64,000 nucleotides of DNA from Bacteroidales bacterium. Lineage in GTDB: Bacteria; Bacteroidota; Bacteroidia; Bacteroidales; Marinilabiliaceae. The position numbers and the translations under genes are program-made. Location: positions 83,147-147,146 of the forward strand of contig JAGCYH010000038.1 of assembly GCA_017960905.1 (NCBI GenBank). The letters are read 5' to 3'. Below, in pieces: positions 35,890 to 44,665 of the stretch. How positions within the stretch are numbered: the first letter of the stretch is position 1; every line of letters starts with the position of its first letter. A model generated the notes under the pieces. The model did no database searches. It saw only the letters and a list, made by a program, of their open reading frames with translations, and was not told the origin of the DNA.

Positions 35890-36333
35890 TCAGGGATTAA
35901 ATGCAGTGTTTTTCGTCAGTGGAATTCTGAAAATCAGCTTTCCGCCCGACACTCCGACCTCGTTTATCACTGTTGTTTTGCCGCCGGAAGTTACCCGCGG
36001 CGTATTGTCTGTGATTTCAACCCGTGTTGTCGAGTCGGCAGCGAAACGCGCTATGTCATAGCGCGTTATGGCTGTGTCGTTCTTTATGATGGTTATTTGT
36101 CTGAAGCCCTCATCGGCTTCGCCAATGAGAGCCGGAAACGTTTTCTCGTGAATATTTACGGTAAATGCGCCCATGTCGAGCGTCTGTTCCACCTCGCCGC
36201 CCGAAAAATACGGGTCGATGCGCATGAATGGCGCTTTCATAAGCATATTCTGCAACTGTTCGCCCATAATAAACGACCCCAACAGCAGAAAAACCGAGAG
36301 TATTGCCCATAGTTTTGATACAAAATTCTTCAT
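35890..36333 (-). CDS. Uncharacterised membrane-anchored protein
   Basis: A 147-residue protein with one N-terminal hydrophobic segment (FVSKLWAILSVFLLLGSFIMG) and a beta-rich remainder (EVEQTLDMGAFTVNIHEK). I do not recognise the family. It lies 12 bases downstream of the NapH-like gene and is probably its operon partner, so a role at the membrane next to that redox protein is inferred. It holds a perfect 10-bp hairpin (36045-36067). Confidence 0.6.
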   Translation of the reverse strand: MKNFVSKLWAILSVFLLLGSFIMGEQLQNMLMKAPFMRIDPYFSGGEVEQTLDMGAFTVNIHEKTFPALIGEADEGFRQITIIKNDTAITRYDIARFAADSTTRVEITDNTPRVTSGGKTTVINEVGVSGGKLIFRIPLTKNTAFNP

Positions 36334-36345
36334 ATTGCGTTTGTT

Positions 36346-37476
36346 TTAAAATATTAGTTTAAAGATTACTGCAAGTCCGCTCTGGGTGCACGAGCCTAAG
36401 AAAATCACCATGAACGAGAAGGCGAGATATAGGAAAATAGTCCGTGCCGTACTTGCGCTTACCTTGGCCGAAGTGCCGCGTATCCTGAAATTCATGGCTT
36501 CCGTCGGGCAGCTGTCGACACACCGGCCGCACTTAGCGCACGTCATCGACGGTACATGATTCTTCCGCATGGCCATAAGCGGGCACTTGGCTACGCATTT
36601 GTTGCAACCTGTGCATTTCTCTCTGTCGGGCGACACCACGAAGATGTTGATTTTGTTGAACAGCGAGAGCAAAGCGCCCATCGGGCAGAACGTTGCACAC
36701 TGAATGCGTTTCTTGGTGAGTATCGGCAGCACTACTACCAATCCGATGAAAAGAGTGTAGAAAATGATGTTTTTCGCAAGCGTCAGACCGTCGACAATTC
36801 TCTCGCCCTCGGTTACGGCCTTGAACGGACAGAGCCAGTTACAGTACTGCGGAATGAGGCTCTCGGCGCTCCATAGCGCCATGAGTATCAGCATGGCGAA
36901 GCTGAAGTACTTGAACGAAGTGTTTATTCGCCTGATAATGGGGCGCTTACGGATACGCGAAGTCATGTCGTCCCAACCGCCGTAGAAACAGCCCCACGAG
37001 CAGAAGGCACGCCCTAAAAGCAATGCCGCAACTGCCACTATCACAAGCATTTCGGCTATCGACGCAAATCCGCCTTGCAGATTTCCGCCGAAGATGATTG
37101 TCTGCTTCACTGCCGCCGGAATTATCACCATGGTGCTTACAATGTGGCAGAACGGGATGTCGCAGCTGTAGATGTTGCCTGCGTCGTAACTTATTGACCC
37201 TCTGATTTCTATGAGGTTGTTCATAAACCCTACCACAAACAGAACCGCCGACACGCCGAACGCTATCGCGCGGTATTTGTCGGTCTGCCCTTTGTAAAGC
37301 ATCAGGTAGAAAATGAGCGTGAAAAATGCCGCACTGACCGCCCATGCAAGAGCGTCGGCGCCGCTACCGAAAGCAAGGTTGCCGTGCGTTGTGAATAGCA
37401 AGATTATCAGAAACATAGGCAGCGTGACCAGAATGCTTCTGAAGACTTTTCCTGTTGTTTTGTATCTGTTTCCCAT
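36346..37476 (-). CDS. NapH/MauN-like membrane 4Fe-4S protein
   Basis: A 376-residue polytopic protein with about six membrane segments, two CX3CP-type sites (FCSWGCFYGG and YCNWLCPFKA, plus ATFCPMGAL) and a ferredoxin domain with CTGCNKCVAKCP and CAKCGRCVDSCP for two 4Fe-4S clusters. This is the NapH/NosR/CcoG architecture, which passes electrons from the quinone pool to a periplasmic acceptor. The acceptor is unknown. It follows the CcdA/TauE-like gene by 4 bases and precedes an uncharacterised 147-residue gene. Nearby DUF362 and TonB genes may belong to the same function (inference). Confidence 0.87.
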   Translation of the reverse strand: MGNRYKTTGKVFRSILVTLPMFLIILLFTTHGNLAFGSGADALAWAVSAAFFTLIFYLMLYKGQTDKYRAIAFGVSAVLFVVGFMNNLIEIRGSISYDAGNIYSCDIPFCHIVSTMVIIPAAVKQTIIFGGNLQGGFASIAEMLVIVAVAALLLGRAFCSWGCFYGGWDDMTSRIRKRPIIRRINTSFKYFSFAMLILMALWSAESLIPQYCNWLCPFKAVTEGERIVDGLTLAKNIIFYTLFIGLVVVLPILTKKRIQCATFCPMGALLSLFNKINIFVVSPDREKCTGCNKCVAKCPLMAMRKNHVPSMTCAKCGRCVDSCPTEAMNFRIRGTSAKVSASTARTIFLYLAFSFMVIFLGSCTQSGLAVIFKLIF

Positions 37477-37480
37477 CTTT

Positions 37481-38107
37481 TTATGAAATTATTAGTTTTA
37501 TTGCGTTGTAGAGGTACACAAAGCCCATTATTACAGCGGCATAGCGCCCAATGGACTTTGTCGCGGCGCTTCGGCCCGACAATCCGATGAGCGGCACGGG
37601 TACGAAATAGGGCAGTGTGCCCACGAAAAACATGGTGAACAAAGCTATCGCCCGCCATACCGACTCTTCGCCGGCTGTCTGCACCACCATGGTTACGAAC
37701 GGCGGACAAAGCGCTACCGACGTCAGAAAACCCATTGCAACCGGCAACAGACAACCGCCGCGCATTAAAAATGCGCGGAATCGTTTGTGCTTTAGCGGAT
37801 TAACACACTGGCTCGATAACTTGCCGGCGGCAAAAAGCAGCATAATGGCGGCGAGAGCCAGCTGCGTTGCTGTAAGTATGGTTTTGTTGCTGCTAATGTC
37901 GCTCACTGCCGTCGCAAACACCGACGTGATGGCGGCCGCCATCATGTACGCGCACCACCGGCCCGTCAGGAACGCAGCCACAAACACCGCCGACTGCCGT
38001 ACCGACGTCCGCCGACCCATGAGAATAGGCAGTATGCCTGGCAGGCATACTGATATGCAGGCGAGTCCGCTGCTTAACCCTAATATTAATGCTGACAAAT
38101 AGTCCAT
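37481..38107 (-). CDS. CcdA/TauE-like membrane protein
   Basis: A 208-residue protein with about six membrane segments and two half-repeats carrying conserved cysteine-proline sites: LACISVCLPGILP near the N-terminus and VALCPPFVTM in the second half. This fits the sulfite exporter TauE/SafE and CcdA (DsbD-like) superfamily, some of which shuttle reducing power across the membrane. I start it at ATG 38107; a TTG six codons earlier is less likely. It is 4 bases upstream of the NapH-like gene, so the two form a small redox operon. A perfect 10-bp hairpin lies at 38030-38052. Confidence 0.75.
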   Translation of the reverse strand: MDYLSALILGLSSGLACISVCLPGILPILMGRRTSVRQSAVFVAAFLTGRWCAYMMAAAITSVFATAVSDISSNKTILTATQLALAAIMLLFAAGKLSSQCVNPLKHKRFRAFLMRGGCLLPVAMGFLTSVALCPPFVTMVVQTAGEESVWRAIALFTMFFVGTLPYFVPVPLIGLSGRSAATKSIGRYAAVIMGFVYLYNAIKLIIS

Positions 38108-38239
38108 CGTTGTTTTTTGCCGCAAAAAAACAACGTATATCGGTGTGTGTCAATACTCTGGGACGTAAACCACGCCTCCGCGGGACAAACACCACTTACT
38201 GGGACGAACGGCAAGGGTGGAGGGACGAATGGAAGGGGG

Positions 38240-40222
38240 TTAGATAGTATTCATCAATATATTGAGCATCTTTTGCTGATGTTGTTTGATTTCCTCAAAA
38301 TCCCATTTGCCGTGATCTCTGCACATCTGCATCATTATCATAAATTTGAGTGATGAAACACCTATTTTATTAATTTTACCTGATGCATCTTTTAGGTAAT
38401 GGTCTATTTTTATATGCGGATCCCAATTCGAACCCATACTATTTGCAGATGCGGAAATCATAGCAAAATTACCGAAACAGTTGATTTGGTTTTCATCCAA
38501 ACGACCGTCTTTGCCGTCCGCTTTCGCCTGAGGATAATAATGTTCAAGGCTGCGGCGGGTGCGCGAAAAATAAAAGTCATCAAAAATTTTCAACCCGAAA
38601 TCCTTGCAGCCAAAAGCATTAAAGAACTCTTGGCGGGCAACTGTTTTCTCGTCTGTGCCTTTGCCATGTTCGAGGTAGTATTTCCAAATTTTGAAATCCA
38701 AATAATTGAAAACGAACAGTGGAATCCCTTTTGTTTTTTGAGAGCCGTCACCGTAAATCTCTATAAAATGATTTGCCGCTCTTTGCGGCAAATTATTGAA
38801 ATCTAGTGCATTGCCTTTGAGTATTTCTCTGTCAAAGCTACCTGGTTCTGGAGTATTTATTTCGTTCAACTTAGTTTTGTCGAGGTAAACTTTGTAGAAA
38901 TATCTGTCGGCTAGTTTTTCTACAAAACCAGAGTATGAAGCTGTATTAGCTTCATTATTAAGTAAATATAGTAGAATATAGAGCAGGTAATTCTTCCTTT
39001 GCCGAGCCGTGAAAGAGACTTCGAACATAGAAAGCAGATGCACGAGTTTGTCTTGTTCCGGCGTGTTCCCAAGTAGATTTTCTGGCGTGTATTTGTTCCC
39101 GTCTTTTTTCATAAAACGCAGATTCCACGGATTGTTCCCGTATTCGTCGTCGCTTTGGGTATGATGTACAACGTAGTTGTCGAGGAAGAATCTTGCTTTC
39201 AACAAGTTATAGGCAAAACTCTTTACCTTTTGTCCGTCAAATTTGTAGTTTTTTTCAAATTCGTCAAGTAGGAATTTGTCATCAAGATTAAACTTTTGTG
39301 GTTCAAAACCGACATCTTCCAATCGCATTATTTTCAGTACAATAAGCAGAAAATTAGGGAAATCAATTATAGGTTGAAATTGGTCGTTTCTTCCTTTGTC
39401 TTCTTTAATACCCACAATATTACCGCTTTGTATTATATCCAAAATCGAAAGATGTTTTTCTGTTTTGTTGTCGGCAATTTGCAGATTATCAAAGCTTTGT
39501 AAGAGAAATATATTGCCATCGGAAACATTGTCAGCTTTGAGGTTTTGTTGTACATAAACGCTCATTTGCGAGCACGCCTCCCAAATAGCGTTGAATTTAG
39601 TTCTGTCGCTGTCGGACAGATGTTGCATTAGTTTGGCTTTTACAATCTCGTGTTTTTCAAGTTGTTCGCCGCGGGAGTTCATCACCTCGAAATAGTGGTT
39701 TAGTTCTACATCCTTTGGTACTTGGTAATGAATGATATGCACATTGTTAAGGAAATAATTCTTAAAGTTTTCTTTATCCTTTACTTCTACGATCTTTAAT
39801 GCTTCATTAGCATATTTGTAGCCGTTCATTATTCCTTGGTCTTTGTCTTCATTATTTGTTTTGTCTTTTGAAGGGTTTATCAACGTATTATCCGACTTTG
39901 TTCGGAAATGATAAGTTAGTTTGTTTTTAATTTCAATGTCTAATGCCCTTAAAATCAAATAAATAGTTGTAAGGCGCTGTTGCCCGTCAATGACTTCAAA
40001 AACATAGTTGCCTTTGTTGTACGAAACCAAAGTGCCTATGTAATAATTACTTGCAATGTCTTTTTGGTACGAATCAAAAACATCTTGTACTAACGCTGAT
40101 ATTTCATCTTTTCCCCAAGCATAGTTGCGCTGGTAGATAGGAACTTCATATGTCTTGCAGTTTTTCCCGCAGTCTACAAACAATTCGTTTATAGATATTT
40201 CTTTCAGTGGCAATTCGCTCAT
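38240..40222 (-). CDS. DUF262-DUF1524 protein (GmrSD-type)
   Basis: A 660-residue protein with an N-terminal DUF262 domain (VPIYQRNYAWGKDE, VIDGQQRLTTIYLI, FEVMNSRGEQLEKHE) and a C-terminal DUF1524-like His-Me nuclease region (RRSLEHYYPQAKADG, then NQINCFGNFAMISASAN). This is the layout of GmrSD type IV restriction enzymes and SspE, which use the DGQQR domain for NTP-dependent sensing and the C-terminus to cut DNA. Its start overlaps the stop of the upstream DUF262 gene by 4 bases (ATGA). The coding sequence is AT-rich. An anti-phage role is inferred from family; which modification it senses is unknown. Confidence 0.85.
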   Translation of the reverse strand: MSELPLKEISINELFVDCGKNCKTYEVPIYQRNYAWGKDEISALVQDVFDSYQKDIASNYYIGTLVSYNKGNYVFEVIDGQQRLTTIYLILRALDIEIKNKLTYHFRTKSDNTLINPSKDKTNNEDKDQGIMNGYKYANEALKIVEVKDKENFKNYFLNNVHIIHYQVPKDVELNHYFEVMNSRGEQLEKHEIVKAKLMQHLSDSDRTKFNAIWEACSQMSVYVQQNLKADNVSDGNIFLLQSFDNLQIADNKTEKHLSILDIIQSGNIVGIKEDKGRNDQFQPIIDFPNFLLIVLKIMRLEDVGFEPQKFNLDDKFLLDEFEKNYKFDGQKVKSFAYNLLKARFFLDNYVVHHTQSDDEYGNNPWNLRFMKKDGNKYTPENLLGNTPEQDKLVHLLSMFEVSFTARQRKNYLLYILLYLLNNEANTASYSGFVEKLADRYFYKVYLDKTKLNEINTPEPGSFDREILKGNALDFNNLPQRAANHFIEIYGDGSQKTKGIPLFVFNYLDFKIWKYYLEHGKGTDEKTVARQEFFNAFGCKDFGLKIFDDFYFSRTRRSLEHYYPQAKADGKDGRLDENQINCFGNFAMISASANSMGSNWDPHIKIDHYLKDASGKINKIGVSSLKFMIMMQMCRDHGKWDFEEIKQHQQKMLNILMNTI

Positions 40223-41721
40223 TTTTTACCCTCCCAAAAGTTTAAAGTTTTGAAATAATGAAGATAGTTTTTGAAAACACCATTGTCTGTCTCATCATCA
40301 ACGATGTTAATTCCACCCATATCGGCTTTTATTTGTTGAGTCCCAAGTGTATTTAATCTGTCAGAAAGATTGGAAATTAGCGCATTAGGCGAATCTGCAT
40401 CAGCTATGATTTTGTAAATGTTGAAACTGTTTTTTATGCTTACTGGTGATTCGCCCATTACATAATTCTGTGCCACAAGCCAACCAACGTTGTAATATTG
40501 CGCCCTCATCGAGTACGCCCATATAAAAGCTTGATTTACAAAGTGTTCAAATAGATCCAAGTCGGTTCTGTCTGGAATCATGGGACAGAATCGGTCAACA
40601 TATAACAAAACGGCCGTATCGAACATCAGACGTGTTATACGATTGCCAGTCCCTTTGTTGTAATATAGGTTGAGCGTCTCGGCAATAGGGTTGCCATTGA
40701 TGAAATAACCATAGTATTTGTCGTTATTTTTAATGTCGAATAGTAAATCGAAATAGTGTTTTGTATAATCGAAAAATGGTTTTCCTGCTATTACAGGGGC
40801 ATTTATTTGGAATGGTTTGAGCAATTTGCTGCCAGTAACAAACGACATTTCCGAACTATTCAGACCATCGGCATAGGCAAAGGCGCCTTTATAATATTGT
40901 GCATATGGATAGTTGTCTTTGGTTGTCAACCCTTTGAATATATCAATGTTTTTTTCGTTTAAAGAGGTGGCGTAATTGCCTTTAATCCATTCTTTTAGAC
41001 GATAAAGATACTCGGCGAAAAGATTGGATAATTTTTTTTGGTCAAAATCTTCCCAAGTTTTAACCGTTTCCTCTGTTTCTTTTAAGCTTATGTTACGCAT
41101 CTCGCGTAGATGGTAAGCCTTTAGCAAATCGTGCGGATAAAGAGCTTTGCCTCGTGCGTTTTGTGAGTCAAAAAACTGAAATGCTTCAGATAAGTCGTTG
41201 GTAATAACGACTATAAGTTCACAATGTGTTTTTATGAAATCTTTCAGATATTCATTCTCATGGTTGCGTTTCCCTTTTTCGTTGTCGTTGCTCGTAATTG
41301 TAAACCGCCTGACAAAAGCACGATAATTGGTTGCTACATTATGCTGATTGTATTGATTATCTGTTATTTGTTGGTTAAGAAAATCTATATCTTCGTTTTT
41401 GTCTAACGCTTTGATTAACAACGAAAAAGTAATCGTTCTTTGTTGCCCGTCAACTATTTCATATCGTTGGTTTTCTTTATTGTAATAAAGAATCAATGTA
41501 CCAACGCGATAAACCTCTTTCTTGGCATTCATCGCTTGAACAATGTCATCTAAGAGTTGGTTAGCGTTTTTGACAGTCCATTTATATGGGCGTTGGTACT
41601 CTGGAATAATTAGATTAACGTCCTTTAATGGTTTGTTATCACCAATGTTGCTTATCTGCTTGTTTATCAGCAAATCACCAATAGTGGTAACTGCTAGTGT
41701 TAGTTTGTTTTGCTCGGACAT
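40219..41721 (-). CDS. DUF262 protein without a nuclease domain
   Basis: A 500-residue protein with the DUF262 motifs LIIPEYQRPYKW, IVDGQQRTITFSLL and FDSQNARGKALYPHD. The C-terminal half is helical and ends NYLHYFKTLNFWEGKK; no DUF1524 HxxP motif is visible. It is the first gene of a two-gene operon with the larger DUF262-DUF1524 gene. The pair looks like a sensor plus nuclease partner arrangement (inference). AT-rich, probably transferred. Upstream, a TATCTTTA box abuts the tandem palindromic repeats, which may regulate it. Confidence 0.82.
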   Translation of the reverse strand: MSEQNKLTLAVTTIGDLLINKQISNIGDNKPLKDVNLIIPEYQRPYKWTVKNANQLLDDIVQAMNAKKEVYRVGTLILYYNKENQRYEIVDGQQRTITFSLLIKALDKNEDIDFLNQQITDNQYNQHNVATNYRAFVRRFTITSNDNEKGKRNHENEYLKDFIKTHCELIVVITNDLSEAFQFFDSQNARGKALYPHDLLKAYHLREMRNISLKETEETVKTWEDFDQKKLSNLFAEYLYRLKEWIKGNYATSLNEKNIDIFKGLTTKDNYPYAQYYKGAFAYADGLNSSEMSFVTGSKLLKPFQINAPVIAGKPFFDYTKHYFDLLFDIKNNDKYYGYFINGNPIAETLNLYYNKGTGNRITRLMFDTAVLLYVDRFCPMIPDRTDLDLFEHFVNQAFIWAYSMRAQYYNVGWLVAQNYVMGESPVSIKNSFNIYKIIADADSPNALISNLSDRLNTLGTQQIKADMGGINIVDDETDNGVFKNYLHYFKTLNFWEGKK

Positions 41722-41752
41722 GATATGATGAGTTTGTTGTTCGTAAAGATAT

Positions 41753-41917
41753 AAAAGTTTCCTTTATATCGGAAACTTTTGGGGTAAAAGTTTCCTTTAT
41801 ATCGGAAACTTTTTGGGTAAAAGTTTCCTTTATATCGGAAACTTTTTGGGTAAAAGTTTCCTTTATATCGGAAACTTTTTGGGTAAAAGTTTCCTTTATA
41901 TCGGAAACATTTTAGGG
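41753..41917 (+). repeat. Five tandem 33-bp palindromic repeats
   Basis: Five direct copies, starting at 41753, 41786, 41819, 41852 and 41885, with no spacers. Each holds AAAAGTTTCC, TTTATATC, GGAAACTTTT: a 10-bp inverted repeat with an 8-base spacer, followed by TTGGGT. The last copy is degenerate. They fill the gap between the divergent DUF262 operon and the DUF4143 ATPase. The 33-bp unit, a multiple of three, leaves a minus-strand frame open with an 11-residue repeat; I do not call that a gene. Confidence 0.93.
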
Positions 41918-41954
41918 AAAAAATACAATTATCACGAAGTTGTAATAGTTTTTT

Positions 41955-42009
41955 GATTTTTATGTGCGGAAAAATCAGAAAAGTTTGTATTTTTACGCAC
42001 ATAAAAATC
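41955..42009 (+). repeat. 14-bp-arm dyad upstream of the DUF4143 ATPase
   Basis: GATTTTTATGTGCG (41955-41968) is repeated as its exact complement at 41996-42009 with 27 bases between, ending 23 bases before the start codon. The spacer holds a promoter-like GTATTTTTA. It could be an operator, a hairpin leader or the trace of a small inserted element. Confidence 0.8.
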
Positions 42010-42032
42010 GTAATTGTTAAATTGTGTAAAAA

Positions 42033-43328
42033 ATGAAGCGTAAAATTAATGCAAAACTTTTAGAATGGAAATTATCTTCGAAGCGAATGCCGCTCATACT
42101 TAACGGTGCGCGTCAGGTGGGGAAGACATATAGTCTGAAACAGTTTGGTAGTCAGCATTATAAAAACGTTGTTTATATAAACTTAGAGGCTGATTTCCGA
42201 GCGCGCGAGGCTTTTGATACCGACCTTGTCGCAAAGCACATTGTAGAGCGTTTGCAAGCAATCGAGGGAACGCAAATAGAACGGCATGATACGCTTTTGA
42301 TTTTGGACGAAATACAATCATGCGAAAGAGCTTTGACCGCATTGAAAACTTTTTATGAGGAAGAACCTGATTATCATGTTGTTGCGGCTGGAAGTCTGCT
42401 TGGCGTGGCCATCAATAGGGAAAAGTTTTCGTTCCCTGTTGGTAAAGTTGATGAGTTGACTATGTATCCGCTTGATTTTGAGGAATTTCTCTGGGCAATG
42501 AACCGTACTCAGTTGGCGGGAATGATACGTGAACATTTCTTGACTAACGAGCCATTCGACAATGCATTGCACAACGAGGCAGTTATTTGGCTCAAACGTT
42601 ATTTTATAACTGGCGGAATGCCTGCTGTGGTGGCTGAATACAGTGAAAATCAAAATTTTAACAACACATCGGAAATCCAACAACGTATTCTGAACGAATA
42701 TGTGGCTGATATGGCAAAATATGCCGATAGCCGTACTTCGGTAAAAATTCGCGCTTGTTATAATTCCATTCCGGCGCAATTGGCAAAAGAGAATAAGAAA
42801 TTCCAGTATAAAGTTGTGCAGAAGGGTGGTTCGGCAAGTCTTTTTGGCGAATCGATAGAATGGCTTTCGAGCGCGGGCATTGTACTGAAATGTCAATCCA
42901 TTACGCAAGGAACAATACCGATTGCTGTTTTTGCCGATTTGTCTGATTTCAAACTTTATATGAGTGATACTGGGCTTTTAACCATGAAATCGCAGATGCC
43001 ACATTCTATGATTATGTCAGATATTCCAATAGGTGGCAGTTTTATAGGTGCTCTCACCGAAAACTATGTGGCACAGGCTCTTGCGGCAAATAATTATCCT
43101 TTGTATTATTGGAAGAGCGATAATCGAGCCGAACTTGATTTTGTTATTCAGCAGGGCGAAAATGTTGTACCTATTGAGGTGAAGTCAAGCGTTAATGTAA
43201 GAGCTAAAAGCTTGGGTGTTTTTATTTCAAAATATAGTATTAAGCTGTCAGTTAGGGCTTCGCTCAAGAACTTCGGCTTTGAAAACGGAATAAAATCTGT
43301 GCCACTTTATGCGTTGTTCTGTCTGTAG
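42033..43328 (+). CDS. AAA_14/DUF4143 ATPase, copy 1
   Basis: A 431-residue protein with an N-terminal P-loop domain (ILNGARQVGKTYSLKQF; Walker B LLILDEIQ) and a C-terminal DUF4143 domain with the nuclease-like ELDFVIQQGENVVPIEVKSS (D...ExK pattern). The family is very common in Bacteroidota and of unknown role. The proposed PD-(D/E)XK-like fold suggests nucleic acid action or a degenerate nuclease. AT-rich like the DUF262 genes on the other side of the repeat array. Ends 9 bases from the convergent LytTR gene. Confidence 0.88.
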   Translation: MKRKINAKLLEWKLSSKRMPLILNGARQVGKTYSLKQFGSQHYKNVVYINLEADFRAREAFDTDLVAKHIVERLQAIEGTQIERHDTLLILDEIQSCERALTALKTFYEEEPDYHVVAAGSLLGVAINREKFSFPVGKVDELTMYPLDFEEFLWAMNRTQLAGMIREHFLTNEPFDNALHNEAVIWLKRYFITGGMPAVVAEYSENQNFNNTSEIQQRILNEYVADMAKYADSRTSVKIRACYNSIPAQLAKENKKFQYKVVQKGGSASLFGESIEWLSSAGIVLKCQSITQGTIPIAVFADLSDFKLYMSDTGLLTMKSQMPHSMIMSDIPIGGSFIGALTENYVAQALAANNYPLYYWKSDNRAELDFVIQQGENVVPIEVKSSVNVRAKSLGVFISKYSIKLSVRASLKNFGFENGIKSVPLYALFCL

Positions 43329-43337
43329 TCTTGTCTC

Positions 43338-44183
43338 TTATTTCTCGAAGTATTGTAAAATGTCGGCAATGTAAGTCCTTGATACAGGGACTGTTTTGTC
43401 GTGGTTGCGTATTTTTAGTTTGTAGCCGCTCGAGGCCGAGCCCTCTATGCCTTCCACGTTGGCCATGTTGACCAGGAACGCACGATGGCAGCGGACAATA
43501 TGTCCGCTGTCTTTCAGCTGGCTCTCCATCGTTGTGAGTGTTGAGCGCACTGTCGATGTGTCATCGACAGTCGTTATGCGGCAGTAGTTCTTGTCCGATT
43601 CTATGTACAGAAGCGCCGTCGGGTCTATCCCGGCGGGGTTGTTTTTTTCGGGTGTCGCGGGCTTTTTTATCAGCAAGGTGGCGGTACCGCCACCTTCAGA
43701 GAGTTTCTGGTTGATGCGGCTGATGCGCCGCAGTTCGCGGCGCAGCTGAGCCGATTCGAAAGCAAAATACACGCCCATAATCAGCACTGTGATGGCAAGT
43801 GTCTGCCACAAAGCATTGAAGAATAAGGAGGTGATAGAATTATGCTGCTGATATAAATATATGAAATACAGGAAGTTGCCGCCTATGATTAATAATACCG
43901 AGAGCGCGAACGCCGTAACGTTATGGGCGTTGGTATAGCGGTTTTCTTCTATTTCGCGTTTGTAAATGCGGTGCATCAGGGCGGTCGGTACGACCGACCC
44001 GATGAATGTAATGATCGCAAAACCAGCCAAATACAAGTATTTGTCGTTCGGCGCTTCGCTTAGCCCGAACGGCTGAAGAATGATGAGTATGAGATACACT
44101 GCCAAAGCATTCACAACAGCTATAGTCCGATAGTTTGTGCTTACGCTGGTGGCTGGTGTGGCAAGGTATTGTCTTATTCCCAT
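43338..44183 (-). CDS. Membrane-bound LytTR transcription regulator
   Basis: A 281-residue protein with about four membrane segments in residues 20-140, a linker and a C-terminal LytTR DNA-binding domain (LLYIESDKNYCRITTVD, IVRCHRAFLVNMANVEGIEG). It lacks a receiver or kinase domain, so it may sense a signal directly in the membrane. Target genes unknown. It carries perfect inverted repeats at 43489-43509, 43549-43571 and 43675-43696, the last being a 22-bp palindrome. Confidence 0.87.
   Translation of the reverse strand: MGIRQYLATPATSVSTNYRTIAVVNALAVYLILIILQPFGLSEAPNDKYLYLAGFAIITFIGSVVPTALMHRIYKREIEENRYTNAHNVTAFALSVLLIIGGNFLYFIYLYQQHNSITSLFFNALWQTLAITVLIMGVYFAFESAQLRRELRRISRINQKLSEGGGTATLLIKKPATPEKNNPAGIDPTALLYIESDKNYCRITTVDDTSTVRSTLTTMESQLKDSGHIVRCHRAFLVNMANVEGIEGSASSGYKLKIRNHDKTVPVSRTYIADILQYFEK
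43675..43696 (-). repeat. Perfect 22-bp palindrome in the LytTR gene
   Basis: Half-site AAGGTGGCGGT followed directly by its complement, inside the linker region of the LytTR protein. Confidence 0.88.
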
Positions 44184-44233
44184 TTTTATTTCTAACTCTC
44201 TGCTTGTTAGTATGTTATCCTAGTTGTTCGCTG

Positions 44234-44644
44234 CTATTCTGAAATGTAGCCTTTCATCTTTTCGATGCCGTATTTGGCAACAACGAGATCCTCTTCGGAA
44301 CTCGCACCGCTGAACGCGAAAGCCATTTTGCAGCCTTTGAACTCGTCGTAGGCGCCGCCCATGAAGCCAAGCTCGCCCATAATCTTCTTATGGTTAGGGT
44401 TGCCGCTATCGGCTTGTGTTGCAATCACTTCGCCGCACTTCGACCAAGCTATGGCAACTAGATTCCAGCCTTCTTTTAGGTTGCAAGGTGTTTCCACTAC
44501 CTTCATTTCGCCAATCCAGTCAACTGTTTCGCCGTTGTTCAGAACCGAAGCGGTTGCAACGCCTTTGATTCCCATCTCTATAGCCTTGGCTTTCATGTCG
44601 TTAAGAGCCATGGCAATCTTTTCTCTCAATAGTTCGTTTGTCAT
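44234..44644 (-). CDS. Possible GlcG/HbpS-like small protein
   Basis: A 136-residue soluble protein. The arrangement (N-terminal helix LLREKIAMALNDMKAKAIEMGIKG, beta strands, then GGAYDEFKGCKMAFAFSGASSEEDLVVAKYG) recalls the GlcG/HbpS family, some of which bind haem, but the match is weak. It starts 21 bases after an FMN split-barrel gene and likely shares its transcript. Redox or cofactor handling is plausible; otherwise function unknown. Confidence 0.55.
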   Translation of the reverse strand: MTNELLREKIAMALNDMKAKAIEMGIKGVATASVLNNGETVDWIGEMKVVETPCNLKEGWNLVAIAWSKCGEVIATQADSGNPNHKKIMGELGFMGGAYDEFKGCKMAFAFSGASSEEDLVVAKYGIEKMKGYISE

Positions 44645-44665
44645 ATCGTGCAGATTAACAGCTAT

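Noticed and set aside
41753..41917. CRISPR array
   Set aside because: The repeats are directly joined with no unique spacers and no cas genes are near.
41700..42002. 100-codon minus-strand frame with an 11-residue repeat
   Set aside because: It arises because the 33-bp DNA repeat is a multiple of three and lacks a stop in that frame. It overlaps the start of the DUF262 gene and has no signal for translation.
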